A stretch of 64,000 nucleotides of DNA from Limibacter armeniacum. GTDB taxonomy: Bacteria; Bacteroidota; Bacteroidia; Cytophagales; Flammeovirgaceae. A program made the translations under genes and the position numbers. The DNA lies in assembly GCF_036880985.1 (NCBI RefSeq), contig NZ_JBAJNO010000006.1:124001-188000 (forward strand), read 5' to 3'. The notes below the pieces were generated by a model that was not told the origin of the DNA, made no database searches, and saw only the letters and a list, made by a program, of their open reading frames with translations. Of this stretch, positions 36,695 to 46,394 are shown piece by piece (positions within the stretch are counted from its first letter, which is position 1; every line of letters begins with the position of its first letter).

Positions 36695-39028
36695 TCAGAA
36701 TTTATATGTGAAGTTGATGACAAAGTTTCTAGTCTTCTGTGGCTGTGCCCAGTAGCTGCTAGCCCAATATTCCTCATCTGTAAGGTTGTTCAGCTTAACA
36801 CCGATGCGGTATTGTGGCTGGCTGTAGAACAAGGATGCGTTTAGTACAGTGTAAGCAGGGATAGTAAAAGTGTTGGCGTCATTCAGGAACGCATCGCTTA
36901 CGTGGTTACCACCAAAGCCCAGTCCAAGACCTTTTACCTTGCCTTCCTGAATCTGGTAGCTAGTCCAGAAGTTAGCCGAGTGCTCAGGCGTTGAGTATGG
37001 ACGATTGCCCTCTATGTCTTCCGCAGCCTTTGTGTATTCACTGTCGTTGTAGCCATATCCCGCCACAATGTTCCAGCCTTCAACCGGATTGGCGATCAGC
37101 TCAAACTCAAATCCTTTACTGTTTTGTGTACCATCCTGTACTGCATTGAAAGCACCAATATTGTCATTGTCAGGAATGCTTCTTACAATGTCCCTAACCG
37201 TGATATCATAGTAGCTTAACGTAGTGCTCAGCTTGTTGCCGAAAAGTTGAGATTTTACACCAGCTTCCAGTTGAGTCGCATGCTCTGGCTTGAATACGAT
37301 CGTGTTGTTATCCGCTGTCGTTTCAGGTGCTACGTTCTTGAAGCCATCCATATAGTTGGCAAACAGTGATACCTTTTTCTCAATGACCTGATATACAACC
37401 CCCAACTTTGGTGAGAATGCTGTCTGTTTGAATTCATCCGTCAGGTTTTCAAAGTGGTCAACACGAAGGCTGGCCATCACTGAAAGTGCATCTGTGATAT
37501 TCAATACGTTTGAGACATAAGCACTGTATGTGTTGTTCTGTCTCTTGTATCTCAAGAATGGGTCAGTTTCTGCAATAGTCGCTTCATATTTCTCCTGATT
37601 GATATCCACATCAGGATCGTCGTGACTTACAGTATCATATACAAATCTTACCCTGCGGTCAGAAGTATTTAGCTGGTGGTAGTCCAAACCTGCTAGTAAC
37701 TTGTTGGACATATTGCCAATCTTGAACTGCCCGATAAAGTTCTGCTGAACCTGAGTAGAGTTGAAGTTACTGACAATGTTCATCGGCATACGTCTCACCT
37801 GACTGTTGTCTAGGAACGTTAAGAACAGGTAGTTGGCGTTGTTGTCCGTATTAGCCGTTGATAGGTTGGTAACAGAAGTCCACTTGGGTGAAATTTTGTA
37901 GGTCGCTTTTGCAAAAACGTTGAATACATTCGCCTCACTTTGCAGTTGGTCACTTCCGTAAGAATGCTCAAAGCTGTAGTCCAGCTCATCGAAGTTGGTA
38001 GCTGTTACACCACCACTGATGCCGAAATAGTTACTCGGTCTGTTAGTATGGAAAAGCTCCGCTTCTATATTCAGGGTTAGCTTGTCATTGACTTTGTATA
38101 CCAAGTTAGGGGCAACAGACCATGACTTCTGACGGCCGTGATCCTGAAAGCTGTTTTCATTGTGTTTTGCCACATTGACACGCAGCAAAGCTGTCTTGCT
38201 TTCATTGATTGGTGTATTCAAGTCAGCGGTAAAACGTGACAGACCGAAGCTGCCAGTAGAGTAGCCAACGGAACCACTTAGTCTTTGGTGAGGCTGTTTT
38301 GTTACTTTGTTGATCAGGCCACCATATGAAGTATATGTCGAACCAAACAGCGTAGCAGATGGACCTTTGATAACCTCAATTCGTTCAAGATTGGAAGGGT
38401 CTGATAGGGTTACATAGTTGGTCGCCATACCGTTTCTCATCGCAATGCCGGTACTGAAACCACGCATGTTTACGCTTAGTCCAACACCTCCTGAACCGAC
38501 ACCTTCTACTACACTGTTGATGCCCGGTGCATTCTGAACTGCTCCGTGAATATCAGTAGTTAGTTGCTCTTCCATCAATGCGCTTGAGACCACAGAATAG
38601 GCTTGAGGATTTTCAAGATAAGAAAGAGGTAGTCTTGCAATATAATCAGACTGTTTATCCTCAAATTTGTTGATTCTGTGATCTGTAATGGTGATCTCAT
38701 CCAGCTCACGGCTGCTTTCCTGAAGTGTAATGCGTTCAACTTCAGTGGTGGTTCCTTCTGTGATTTGTACAGACTTGTATTGTGTCTCCAAACCGACAAA
38801 AGAAACTTTTAATGAGTAAGAACCCACCGGAATGTTGTTGATCTGGAAATGTCCGTCAGCGTCTGTGACAGTGCCCATTGGTGTATCTTCAAGGATTACA
38901 TTGATATACACAGCAGGTACTCCATCAGCGGTTTGGATATTTCCTTTCAGGTTTCCTTTTTGGGCAATCGTAAAAGCAGGCAATGCAAATAGCATAAAGA
39001 GTACTCCCAGTAAATGTTTTAGTCTCAT
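36695..39028 (-). CDS. TonB-dependent siderophore receptor
   Basis: 777 residues: signal peptide ending 'AFTIAQ', a carboxypeptidase-D-like domain (about 24-110), a TonB-box/plug region ('QNAPGINSVVEGVG', 'IEVIKGPSATLFGS') and a 22-strand barrel ending in aromatic 'NFVINFTYKF'. The plug and barrel signatures fit the TIGR01783-type siderophore receptors. It is followed by a PepSY reductase-like gene and faces a divergent AraC regulator, a standard iron-siderophore locus. A -7 box lies at 39087-39095. Confidence 0.92.
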   Translation of the reverse strand: MRLKHLLGVLFMLFALPAFTIAQKGNLKGNIQTADGVPAVYINVILEDTPMGTVTDADGHFQINNIPVGSYSLKVSFVGLETQYKSVQITEGTTTEVERITLQESSRELDEITITDHRINKFEDKQSDYIARLPLSYLENPQAYSVVSSALMEEQLTTDIHGAVQNAPGINSVVEGVGSGGVGLSVNMRGFSTGIAMRNGMATNYVTLSDPSNLERIEVIKGPSATLFGSTYTSYGGLINKVTKQPHQRLSGSVGYSTGSFGLSRFTADLNTPINESKTALLRVNVAKHNENSFQDHGRQKSWSVAPNLVYKVNDKLTLNIEAELFHTNRPSNYFGISGGVTATNFDELDYSFEHSYGSDQLQSEANVFNVFAKATYKISPKWTSVTNLSTANTDNNANYLFLTFLDNSQVRRMPMNIVSNFNSTQVQQNFIGQFKIGNMSNKLLAGLDYHQLNTSDRRVRFVYDTVSHDDPDVDINQEKYEATIAETDPFLRYKRQNNTYSAYVSNVLNITDALSVMASLRVDHFENLTDEFKQTAFSPKLGVVYQVIEKKVSLFANYMDGFKNVAPETTADNNTIVFKPEHATQLEAGVKSQLFGNKLSTTLSYYDITVRDIVRSIPDNDNIGAFNAVQDGTQNSKGFEFELIANPVEGWNIVAGYGYNDSEYTKAAEDIEGNRPYSTPEHSANFWTSYQIQEGKVKGLGLGFGGNHVSDAFLNDANTFTIPAYTVLNASLFYSQPQYRIGVKLNNLTDEEYWASSYWAQPQKTRNFVINFTYKF

Positions 39029-39086
39029 TGCTTAATTATATTATTAGATAATTGTTATTTATAATCAGTCTAAATAAATTGACAGC

Positions 39087-39095
39087 GCAAAATTA
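39087..39095 (-). promoter_or_regulatory. Bacteroidota -7 box for the siderophore receptor
   Basis: TAATTTTGC on the minus strand fits TAnnTTTG. It sits 59 bp upstream of the receptor ATG, leaving a leader of about 50 nt. The same 109-bp gap must hold the divergent AraC gene's promoter, so the two probably share a regulator site. Confidence 0.55.
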
Positions 39096-39137
39096 GCTAT
39101 ATAAGCAAATGACCATTAACGCGAGAGGTATTTTTTA

Positions 39138-40142
39138 ATGACGCCAGAGGGATTGATTATGAAAAGCATATTCAAAAGCAGTATTTATCAGGGGGGAATA
39201 GTGCAGAAATCGTATGAACAGGATTTCAAGCAGAAAGATTTTTTTTGTGAGAAAAAGCTCTCTTCACCATATAATATAGCAGAAGGATTTACCCGTGTCA
39301 TTCAGATGGATGGCATCGAGATCGAGCATAGGGACTTAAATCTTAAAGAGGCACATCAGGTGAAGGTAGCCCATGATTTTCCATTCCTGAAGATGCATTT
39401 TGAGATGAAAGGAATGTCCTCGTTCGTCAGGAATAATAAGGGAAGTATGGATGCGCTAATACCTGCTGGTACCCACCAGCTGATGTACTTTCCGGAGGTG
39501 AAGGGTACTTTATCCTATCCTTCGGGTCATCGTTATACGCTGGAAGTGAAATTGGCAGTCTGTTACTTAAAGAAAATATTCGGAGAGGATTTGTCGCTCA
39601 TTGAAAAGTTTGGGGTAAAGGTCGAGCAGGATCAGCCAGTTAAGTTGGGAGAGTGTAGTCGCCCGATTTCACCTGCCATGATGCAGAACATTATGGATAT
39701 TATTCACTGTCCGTTGGTGGGAGTTAGCAAGAAAGTATTTATTGAAGCCAAGTTGATGGAGTTGTTGATCTTACAGATTGAACAGTCCAAAGTGCCTGAA
39801 GCCGAAAAGAAAATATGGAAAGGCGAGGATATTGATAAGTTGCATTTTGTAAAGGATTACCTGAACCAGCACCTCGATCAGCACCTATCAATGGACGACT
39901 TGGTTCGTGAATCCGGACTTAACAGTTATAAGCTGAAAAAGGGGTTTAAGGAGCATTTTGGCAATACCGTTTTCGGGTACTGGTCTGACATTAAACTGCA
40001 TAAAGCCAAACAGATGATTGTGGATGAAAACATTTCAATCACGGAGGCTTCTTTTATGATCGGTTTCAAGAATCCTCAGCATTTTACTGCGGCATTCAAG
40101 AAACATTTTGGCTATTTGCCTAGCGCTTTAAAAAGAGGGTAG
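39138..40142 (+). CDS. AraC-family regulator, PchR-like (siderophore uptake)
   Basis: 334 residues. An N-terminal cupin-like ligand-binding region ('HDFPFLKMHFEMKGMSS', 'AGTHQLMYFPEVKG') and a C-terminal AraC domain (about 235-334) with two HTHs ('SMDDLVRESGLNSYKLKKGF' and 'SITEASFMIGFKNPQHFTAAF'). The family includes PchR and YbtA, which bind iron-siderophore and switch on the matching receptor. It is divergent from the receptor at 39028. A second ATG at 39159 ('MKSIF') is an equally good start. Confidence 0.87.
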   Translation: MTPEGLIMKSIFKSSIYQGGIVQKSYEQDFKQKDFFCEKKLSSPYNIAEGFTRVIQMDGIEIEHRDLNLKEAHQVKVAHDFPFLKMHFEMKGMSSFVRNNKGSMDALIPAGTHQLMYFPEVKGTLSYPSGHRYTLEVKLAVCYLKKIFGEDLSLIEKFGVKVEQDQPVKLGECSRPISPAMMQNIMDIIHCPLVGVSKKVFIEAKLMELLILQIEQSKVPEAEKKIWKGEDIDKLHFVKDYLNQHLDQHLSMDDLVRESGLNSYKLKKGFKEHFGNTVFGYWSDIKLHKAKQMIVDENISITEASFMIGFKNPQHFTAAFKKHFGYLPSALKRG

Positions 40143-40183
40143 CTATTTATTTCAAAAAAATTGCTTTTCATACTACAATTAAA

Positions 40184-40355
40184 TTCTTCATTTTTTCCTT
40201 GATGAAAAAATGAAGCAAAAAAAATCAAGGCTTTGAAGAATTTGCCTAATTTTAATCTGTATAAGCTGAAAATTCCACAACTCGCTACGCTCAAACAAAG
40301 GAATTTTCTTAACACCTATCACAGATTAAAATTTTAACGACAATTCTTCAAGGCC
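40184..40355. repeat. Structured intergenic element with nested hairpins and a possible pseudoknot
   Basis: A 12-bp perfect stem (40186-40197 with 40204-40215) has a CTTGAT loop; ATCAAG at 40224-40229 is exactly complementary to that loop, permitting a pseudoknot. A second nested hairpin follows: GGCTTTGAAGAATT at 40229 pairs with 40341-40355, AATTTTAATCTGT (40248-40260) with 40321-40333, and GAAAATTCC (40268-40276) with 40300-40308. The tip contains 'ACTCGCTACGCTCAAAC'. It lies between convergent gene ends (40142 and 40422). Similar sequence is, from memory, scattered in related Bacteroidota genomes, so it is treated as a repeat-type element; that recall is unverified. Confidence 0.65.
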
Positions 40356-40421
40356 GTTTTTAATACTAACCTGAAAATCAGATAAGTGAGTGTTATCACG
40401 AAACATAAATTCGTAATAACC

Positions 40422-41498
40422 TTAATAAAACAACAACTCATTTGGAATAACGCCTACCTTAAAGGAATCAACCTTGGCTCCGTTTTCTTCATAACGGAAT
40501 ACCCACCCTTTCTGCACATAGTCAATGGCATCCGTTACATAAATACGGCGGTCGTGTGGGTTGTAGCCCAATCCATAAAACAACCTTCCATTTTCAGGGA
40601 TAATGGGATTTTCTTCCAGTTTGTCTGTATCAATCTCGTGCTTGAATACCCCACCATTTAAGTAATAGAGTACAGTGCCACTACCATCAATTCTCAAGCG
40701 TGATGGGTTGGAGGCAGCTTCATTAGAAAATGACATGTTCTTTCTGATGGTCATTGTTTCAGGATCTACCTGTACAAGGGCAGGTGTAGCCCCGATCAAA
40801 TCCCCAAAACAAAGTACCCATACCTGATTCAGGGCATCGACCTGTATATCAATAGGGCCATTAGGTAGTGCAAGACTGTCCACTACCTGATCGGTTGTGC
40901 CATCTATTTTCAAGAGCAGTTGTCCACCTTCACGGCGGCTGTCAAAGACGGTACGGGTTTGGGTCATATACACATGGTTGTTTACCCTGACCATTTTTTC
41001 TGTCCAGCCTGAGGTAGGAACGGTTTTGATCAGTGAGTCAGCTGCTAAATCCAAGACATAAAAGTGATCAGCATAAAGATCAGTAACATACCCTTTTTTC
41101 GAGGAGAGTGGCAACAGGTAACGCGGACTGCTTTTGGGAATGTTGATGCGCCCTTGCCATTCCATGTTATAAGGGTTTACCACTTCTATTCTTGCTGAGT
41201 TATTAATCACGATATACCCCTTACCATTATGTAGTAGCATCGACTGTGCAACATTGCCCAGCTCAAAGCCATTTTTCTGTTTGAAAACACTTTCAGAAAC
41301 CTGTTTTGTTTCAGGGTTGAAGTGGGTCACGGTGCCGTAACCCCAATCAAAGTTTCCCTCATTGACTACATAAATCCCATTAGGGTAATCCCCTGAGGCT
41401 TCACCCAAATCTGTAAGTGGGAGAGAGTCTTCTACTTCATTGCACCCAAGATGGAAAATAAGGGATAGTAAAAAAATAAGTACGAGTCTGTTAGTCAT
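40422..41498 (-). CDS. BtuG-like surface beta-propeller lipoprotein (vitamin B12 binding)
   Basis: 358 residues. Lipoprotein signal with 'LIFHLGCNE', then seven repeating blade-like motifs ('GIYVVNEGNFDWGYGTVTHF', 'YLLPLSSKKGYVTDLYADHFYVLDL', 'LRIDGSGTVLYYLNGG') of the YncE/DUF5074 beta-propeller type. Bacteroides BtuG proteins are this kind of surface propeller and capture B12 for BtuB. The gene starts 4 bp after the BtuB-like receptor stop and is the last of a four-gene unit led by a cobalamin riboswitch, which supports the assignment. Binding itself is inferred. Confidence 0.8.
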   Translation of the reverse strand: MTNRLVLIFLLSLIFHLGCNEVEDSLPLTDLGEASGDYPNGIYVVNEGNFDWGYGTVTHFNPETKQVSESVFKQKNGFELGNVAQSMLLHNGKGYIVINNSARIEVVNPYNMEWQGRINIPKSSPRYLLPLSSKKGYVTDLYADHFYVLDLAADSLIKTVPTSGWTEKMVRVNNHVYMTQTRTVFDSRREGGQLLLKIDGTTDQVVDSLALPNGPIDIQVDALNQVWVLCFGDLIGATPALVQVDPETMTIRKNMSFSNEAASNPSRLRIDGSGTVLYYLNGGVFKHEIDTDKLEENPIIPENGRLFYGLGYNPHDRRIYVTDAIDYVQKGWVFRYEENGAKVDSFKVGVIPNELLFY

Positions 41499-41502
41499 GT
41501 TT

Positions 41503-43479
41503 TTAAGGATTTAAATGGTAGGTAAGTGTAAGCTGATAGGTACGTGTCGGCATTGCTTTTCGGGCAATGGACTGGTAATGATAGCCGAATAGGTTATCAA
41601 TCCGAGCTTCAGCTGTCAGGCGGTGCTGACGGATGTCAAACGTATAACCGGCAATCAGGTTGGATAGGTAATAGGGAGGAAGCCATGAACTGCCATCAGT
41701 CTGGATAAGCCGCTTGCCATATCCCAATTGTTCAAACCTGATGGTGGTTTTCTGGTAACGGAAACGCAAATATCCTTGAAAACTACCCACAGGAGTATAG
41801 ATAAGTTGTCTGCCAACGGATTCGTCCAGATCGGTATAGGGTAACTGGTTTTCTGACTTTACAAAAGAATAGGAGGCAAAGGCATCTAGTTTCCAGTTGG
41901 TCTTTTGGTAAGTAGCAGAAAGTACCTGCTCAATTCCTCTCGAATAAACCTGTCGCATATTGATGGGTTGCCACAGGTTGCCTGAGCTGCCTCTGGGTTG
42001 CCAAACAATCCAGTTGTCAATCAGTGAGGCAAATGCCGTAATCTCATATTTGTATTGCCAATGCTCATGGTTGTTGTTGTCATAACTGAGACCAGCTTCT
42101 GACATCCAACCTTCTTCCGGAAGCAAGTCAGGGTTTCCGGCAGCTCCCCAGTAGCGGTCGTTAAGGGATGGTGCATGGAAGTTTCGGGATATATTTCCCT
42201 TTACTGAAAGTGAGCGGTTTTCTTTTTCCCATATAAGGTAATCTGCTCCCAAGGAGGGCAAAAATGGTTTGGTCTCTCCGTCAATCCACTGCTGACGAAA
42301 AAGCAGACTCATGGATAACCTTGAGGAAGGAAGCCACTCCACACTGGTTGACAGGTCAACTGTTTCTTGTGCTCTGATGATTCGTTCTCCTGTGGCAAAG
42401 TCCAGATAATTGCCACTGTTGATCTTGTCCAAATTGAACCGTCCGCTGCCTTGTAAGTACCATTTTTCGGATAACTTGAACTTGGCTTTCCCCACGGATT
42501 GTAAGGTTTGGGCTTCGCTATCTGAGGTGAGCAGTTTGGGAGGATCATCATTATTGATCTCCTTTTCATAATTTCTGCTGTCGTTGATATAGGCAGTACG
42601 AAAACTCAGCTCCTTACTGGGGGCTTTCATCTGCCACTCCCCAAGTACCCGCAAGACATTATTGCCCAATGAGGCATATTCATTTTCCTTGTCCATGGAA
42701 GGGGGTAATGCCCTTTCATCTTCCTGATACCATACTTTTACACCGACTGTCTGTGATGAGGAAATCTTGGCTGTAAGTTCTTCCAGCAAACCGTATTGCC
42801 GCTGTTTTGAATGTTTATTGCTCCAGACAGGGTTGTCGGGCTGTAGCGGATTGACAAAGTCAAAACGGTTGGCAGCGTCTTTCAGGAAGACCTTGGTGGT
42901 ACTGTGTATTTTGGAATTACCAAGTGAAATACTGCCGTTGGTAATATAGTTATGAAGGCTATTGGCTGATTGGGAGAACATGGCATAGTACTTCTCTTCC
43001 CAAGCTACTCGGCTGTTCAATTGAATGGCACCACCTAGTCCGCCTGTTCCTTGTGAAAGGCTACTGGCACCGTAATTTACTTGTACTTCATCTGTGAAAG
43101 CAACCGGAAACATGGATAAGTCCACTTGCCCCAGCATTGGGGAATTAAGGTTGATGTCGTTCCAGTAAAGTTGTGTGTGGCTGGCGCCAGTCCCTCTGAA
43201 AGAAGGAGTGGCTGTACCACCTGCACCATAATTCTTGACAAAGATGGGTGTTTTCAGCGTGAGCAATTCACCTAAAGTAGCAGTTAGGTTCTCTTGTAAA
43301 ATAGCTTTCTCGAGATAGGTATTCTTGAAGCTCACCCTTTCAGGTAGCCTTTCTGTAATCACAGTCACCTCCTGAAGTATTCGTACAGAATCTTTATCCT
43401 GAGCATTAGCAGATACTATGGTGACAGTAAAAAAGATGATGAAAAAGATAGGCAACAGCCTGTTCCTGTGTATGATCAT
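41503..43479 (-). CDS. BtuB-like TonB-dependent cobalamin receptor
   Basis: 658 residues: signal peptide ending 'VSANAQ', a plug with 'GTGASHTQLYWNDINLNSPM' and 'YGASSLSQGTGGLGG', and a barrel that closes with 'YQLTLTYHL'. It has no carboxypeptidase-like N-terminal domain and is short, as in BtuB. A cobalamin riboswitch leads the transcript and a BtuG-like lipoprotein follows directly, so vitamin B12 or a related corrinoid is the likely substrate. Confidence 0.85.
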   Translation of the reverse strand: MIIHRNRLLPIFFIIFFTVTIVSANAQDKDSVRILQEVTVITERLPERVSFKNTYLEKAILQENLTATLGELLTLKTPIFVKNYGAGGTATPSFRGTGASHTQLYWNDINLNSPMLGQVDLSMFPVAFTDEVQVNYGASSLSQGTGGLGGAIQLNSRVAWEEKYYAMFSQSANSLHNYITNGSISLGNSKIHSTTKVFLKDAANRFDFVNPLQPDNPVWSNKHSKQRQYGLLEELTAKISSSQTVGVKVWYQEDERALPPSMDKENEYASLGNNVLRVLGEWQMKAPSKELSFRTAYINDSRNYEKEINNDDPPKLLTSDSEAQTLQSVGKAKFKLSEKWYLQGSGRFNLDKINSGNYLDFATGERIIRAQETVDLSTSVEWLPSSRLSMSLLFRQQWIDGETKPFLPSLGADYLIWEKENRSLSVKGNISRNFHAPSLNDRYWGAAGNPDLLPEEGWMSEAGLSYDNNNHEHWQYKYEITAFASLIDNWIVWQPRGSSGNLWQPINMRQVYSRGIEQVLSATYQKTNWKLDAFASYSFVKSENQLPYTDLDESVGRQLIYTPVGSFQGYLRFRYQKTTIRFEQLGYGKRLIQTDGSSWLPPYYLSNLIAGYTFDIRQHRLTAEARIDNLFGYHYQSIARKAMPTRTYQLTLTYHLNP

Positions 43480-43491
43480 ATTTGAGGAAAA

Positions 43492-43538
43492 CCTTCCGGC
43501 TGGTGAAGTACAGGGGGAGCTTCACCAGACCTGGAAGG
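43492..43538 (-). other. Intercistronic hairpin upstream of the BtuB-like gene
   Basis: CTGGTGAAG / CTTCACCAG (43500-43508 with 43520-43528) inside an outer CCTTCC / GGAAGG pairing (43492-43497 with 43533-43538). On the minus strand only four T follow. It lies 13 bp upstream of the receptor ATG, so mRNA stability or partial attenuation is more likely than full termination. Confidence 0.75.
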
Positions 43539-43557
43539 TAAGTTTGAGATGTAAAAA

Positions 43558-44691
43558 TTATGGTTGTATCATCTGGTAGTCAAATGCACCACGAACCTCG
43601 GTTGAAATCTCGTTTAGCCATCCGGCTACCTGAAAGACACCTGTTTGTACTTTTATAAAGTCAATACCTTCCAATGTGACAGCATTGCCGTCCTGATCTA
43701 CAGCATTGTCAATGTCAAAAAGGTTTGCCTTTAAAGTAGCATCATGATCTGTACCACCATAGTTTTCAGCATATCCCCAAGCAAAACGATCCTCGTAGTT
43801 AATCCACATTTGACCCTCAGGTGCTGCTGAATTATAATGTGAGTCAGGCAATTTGACACCAGAGAAAGTAACTTCTTCCTTGGAGTCATCCCACCACCAA
43901 GAACCTCCTGGCCAACCTGGCACCAGCTCTCCACTGTTTCCTTGGTTGTCTGTCCAGGTTACATTGGCACCTTCCTCTGGCTTGTAGTAAGTTACTTCAT
44001 AATCCCTGATCGTTTCCTCATGGTCAAATTCGCTACCCTTGAGTTCAATCCACTCACTGTCATTTGGTAAGCCATCACCATTCAGGTCTTTCATAACATA
44101 AACTACAGCAGGCTCTGAACCAGCACCAGGCTGTGTGTAAACGCCGAAGTCATACCCTTCCTGATTAGTGATGGTATGGTCAAATCCGGCTGTGATATAA
44201 CCACCCCATCCGCCTAGAAGTGCATATGCTACTGTGTCTCCAATAAAGTTGCTGCCATCAGCTCCCAAAGCATAGGAATTGGCGTGTTGGCCTGGTGCAT
44301 ATTGGTAATCGAATACCTGCGTGATAAAGGCAGAACTGTTGTCAGTGACTGGTCTGTCGTCAGCAGGTAATACTGTAAGACTGAATGCACGTTGGTCTTT
44401 TCCCGTTGTGGTCGTCAGCTGTAGGGTAACCTGATAGGTCACCAGTTGGTTAGGTGTAAAAATAAAGGTAGCTGATTGGCTATATTCTTCACCATCTACC
44501 AACCACAGGTAATCTGCATTTTCCCCGTTTTCCACCTCAACGCTGAGGGTAAATTCCTCATTAATTTTAATGGAATACCCTTCTTCAGGAATCTCAGAGA
44601 TGATTTTGGGAAGCAGTATTTCTTCGTCTGATGAACAGCCTATAAATACTGTACTTACCAATACCAGTATATAGCATATATATTTCTTCAT
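43558..44691 (-). CDS. PKD-like surface lipoprotein of the B12 operon
   Basis: 377 residues: lipobox 'VFIGCSS', an Ig/PKD-like domain (about 30-110) and a large beta domain with 'SYALGADGSNFIGD', 'GGWGGYITAGFDH', 'GAGSEPAVVYVMKDLNGDGLPNDSEWIEL' in outline and 'GWPGGSWWWDD'. The Asp-rich 'DLNGDGLPNDSEW' loop looks like a calcium site. Its kind is regular in Bacteroidota corrinoid loci; it could be one of the additional surface B12-binding lipoproteins reported there, but I cannot place it in the BtuH family by eye. Confidence 0.72.
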   Translation of the reverse strand: MKKYICYILVLVSTVFIGCSSDEEILLPKIISEIPEEGYSIKINEEFTLSVEVENGENADYLWLVDGEEYSQSATFIFTPNQLVTYQVTLQLTTTTGKDQRAFSLTVLPADDRPVTDNSSAFITQVFDYQYAPGQHANSYALGADGSNFIGDTVAYALLGGWGGYITAGFDHTITNQEGYDFGVYTQPGAGSEPAVVYVMKDLNGDGLPNDSEWIELKGSEFDHEETIRDYEVTYYKPEEGANVTWTDNQGNSGELVPGWPGGSWWWDDSKEEVTFSGVKLPDSHYNSAAPEGQMWINYEDRFAWGYAENYGGTDHDATLKANLFDIDNAVDQDGNAVTLEGIDFIKVQTGVFQVAGWLNEISTEVRGAFDYQMIQP

Positions 44692-44718
44692 GATTTCAGT
44701 TTTTGGAAGTGAATTTGA

Positions 44719-46296
44719 TTATTCTGAGAATAGTACCATGGCAGGGAAGCTGCCTACACCTGTCAGTTTTTGCTTCTGATTACCAGTACTTCCATCAATA
44801 ATGAAAAGTGCATTGATCAGGTAGTCCATTCCATACCCTTTGATTCCCATGATATAGATATCATTGGATACAGGGTCTACATTCGGTTCTCCATAGATGA
44901 TCCCTGTTTCTTCATCACTCCATGTTGAAAGGTCTGAGAACAGGCTTACGGTAGGGGTAGTCGTACTAAGGTCAACTAGGTAAATCTGCTTTTTTCCACT
45001 AGGTCTTACGAATACATTTTCTGTCGTGTGACTAGGCATAATGTTGGATGATCCTGTCCATCCGGCATTAAGGTTTACGCCTTCAGGCATCTCAATTTCC
45101 TTCAATGTTGTATAATCTGAGGAGGCAACTTTTAGCAAGGTGGAAGGAGTTCCACTTTGAGCAACCCAAAGGTTACCGTCTGTAGCTTCAGCAAATCCGC
45201 CAATGCTGCTGCCGAACGTTTCGGTATGGATCAGTTGATCAGTTGTGATATCCACTACATACAGGTTGCTGCCTGAGTAAGTGAAAAGCTTGTTGCCAAT
45301 CACGATCGGTTGTGCCTTGGCAGCACCAACGCCACTGATATTGGTGACAGACTTAGCACTGAAGTCAATGATGGAGATGCCGTTGTTGTCGCGGACATAA
45401 CCTTTTGTGGTACTGACCATTGCCAGATGGGTTGGCCAGCTCAATGAAACATCACTGGTGGTGATGGAGTCAACAGCCACCAAGGTTTCTTTATCGGCTA
45501 CGATGATATAGTTGGGACCATTCTGGGAAATGAAATACACATAGTCACCAAAGTAGGATGCCGACTGGGTGACATTGCTAAGGGTTTTGCCTGGGTTCAG
45601 AGATGCATAAGCGTTGGTGAAAAGCGTGTTGCCACCTCTTTGAAGGAAGGACACACTTCCCATTTCATTACTCATGTTACCTTCATTGACAATCAGGGCT
45701 CCACCTAGAAGAGGAGCGACCTCAACTTGTTGTGTCAGTACGGAAGCGTAGTCAGTACCCTGTGCTGTAAAAGTGATCTGCTGTAATCCAACATCTCTGA
45801 GTACGTACTTGAATGTGAGTGAGTCACTTAAAACCTCATCGTGGACTACCCATTTAAAGCTGGTAAGGGCAGGATTCTCAATATTGGCGAATAGTGAGAT
45901 AGTATCTCCTACCAGGTAGAACTCATTTTCTGACATACCATTGATCTGTACACCACTGTTGACTTGCAGCGTTACAACATCACTGATGGAACCACTTTCA
46001 TTGATGGCATTGAATGCGATATTGTATTCACCTTCTGCCGTAAACGAATAGGTAAAAGAAATGTCTGTGGACAATTCTTCACCATTAATTTCCCAAGTGT
46101 ATGATTGTGCATCTTGTGCATCGCCAACAAAGGTAACCTCTTCGCCAACAAAGAATGCCCCATTGGTTTCGGGTGATAGAATCTGTACTGAAGATGGAGG
46201 AATAGGATCGTCCTTGTCATCACATCCTGAAAATGTAATACCTAGCAGAAGTAGCCAGGAGAACCATAGCATTGAGTGCTGTCTCAATAATTTCAT
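44719..46296 (-). CDS. PKD/Ig-repeat plus DUF5074 beta-propeller lipoprotein of the B12 operon
   Basis: 525 residues: lipobox 'ITFSGCDD', two PKD-like Ig repeats (about 35-115 and 117-195), then a YncE/DUF5074-type propeller ('ALIVNEGNMSNEMGSVSFL', 'SWPTHLAMVSTTKGYVRD', 'LWVAQSGTPSTLLKV'). The propeller half is clearly related to the 358-residue BtuG-like protein at the other end of the operon, so the locus has two propeller lipoproteins of different build. It is the first gene behind the cobalamin riboswitch. A surface corrinoid-capture role is inferred. Confidence 0.78.
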   Translation of the reverse strand: MKLLRQHSMLWFSWLLLLGITFSGCDDKDDPIPPSSVQILSPETNGAFFVGEEVTFVGDAQDAQSYTWEINGEELSTDISFTYSFTAEGEYNIAFNAINESGSISDVVTLQVNSGVQINGMSENEFYLVGDTISLFANIENPALTSFKWVVHDEVLSDSLTFKYVLRDVGLQQITFTAQGTDYASVLTQQVEVAPLLGGALIVNEGNMSNEMGSVSFLQRGGNTLFTNAYASLNPGKTLSNVTQSASYFGDYVYFISQNGPNYIIVADKETLVAVDSITTSDVSLSWPTHLAMVSTTKGYVRDNNGISIIDFSAKSVTNISGVGAAKAQPIVIGNKLFTYSGSNLYVVDITTDQLIHTETFGSSIGGFAEATDGNLWVAQSGTPSTLLKVASSDYTTLKEIEMPEGVNLNAGWTGSSNIMPSHTTENVFVRPSGKKQIYLVDLSTTTPTVSLFSDLSTWSDEETGIIYGEPNVDPVSNDIYIMGIKGYGMDYLINALFIIDGSTGNQKQKLTGVGSFPAMVLFSE

Positions 46297-46394
46297 TTAC
46301 AATAAATTTTTGTGTGAAAAAAGAGACAAAAGCTTTGGCAAAAGGGGGATATTGAAGGCTCCACAAAAAGTGAGAATTATGCACGTATAGCAAG

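Noticed and set aside
40386-40661. 91-codon open frame on the + strand
   Set aside because: It is antisense to the BtuG-like gene's 3' end and has no signal or family-like pattern.
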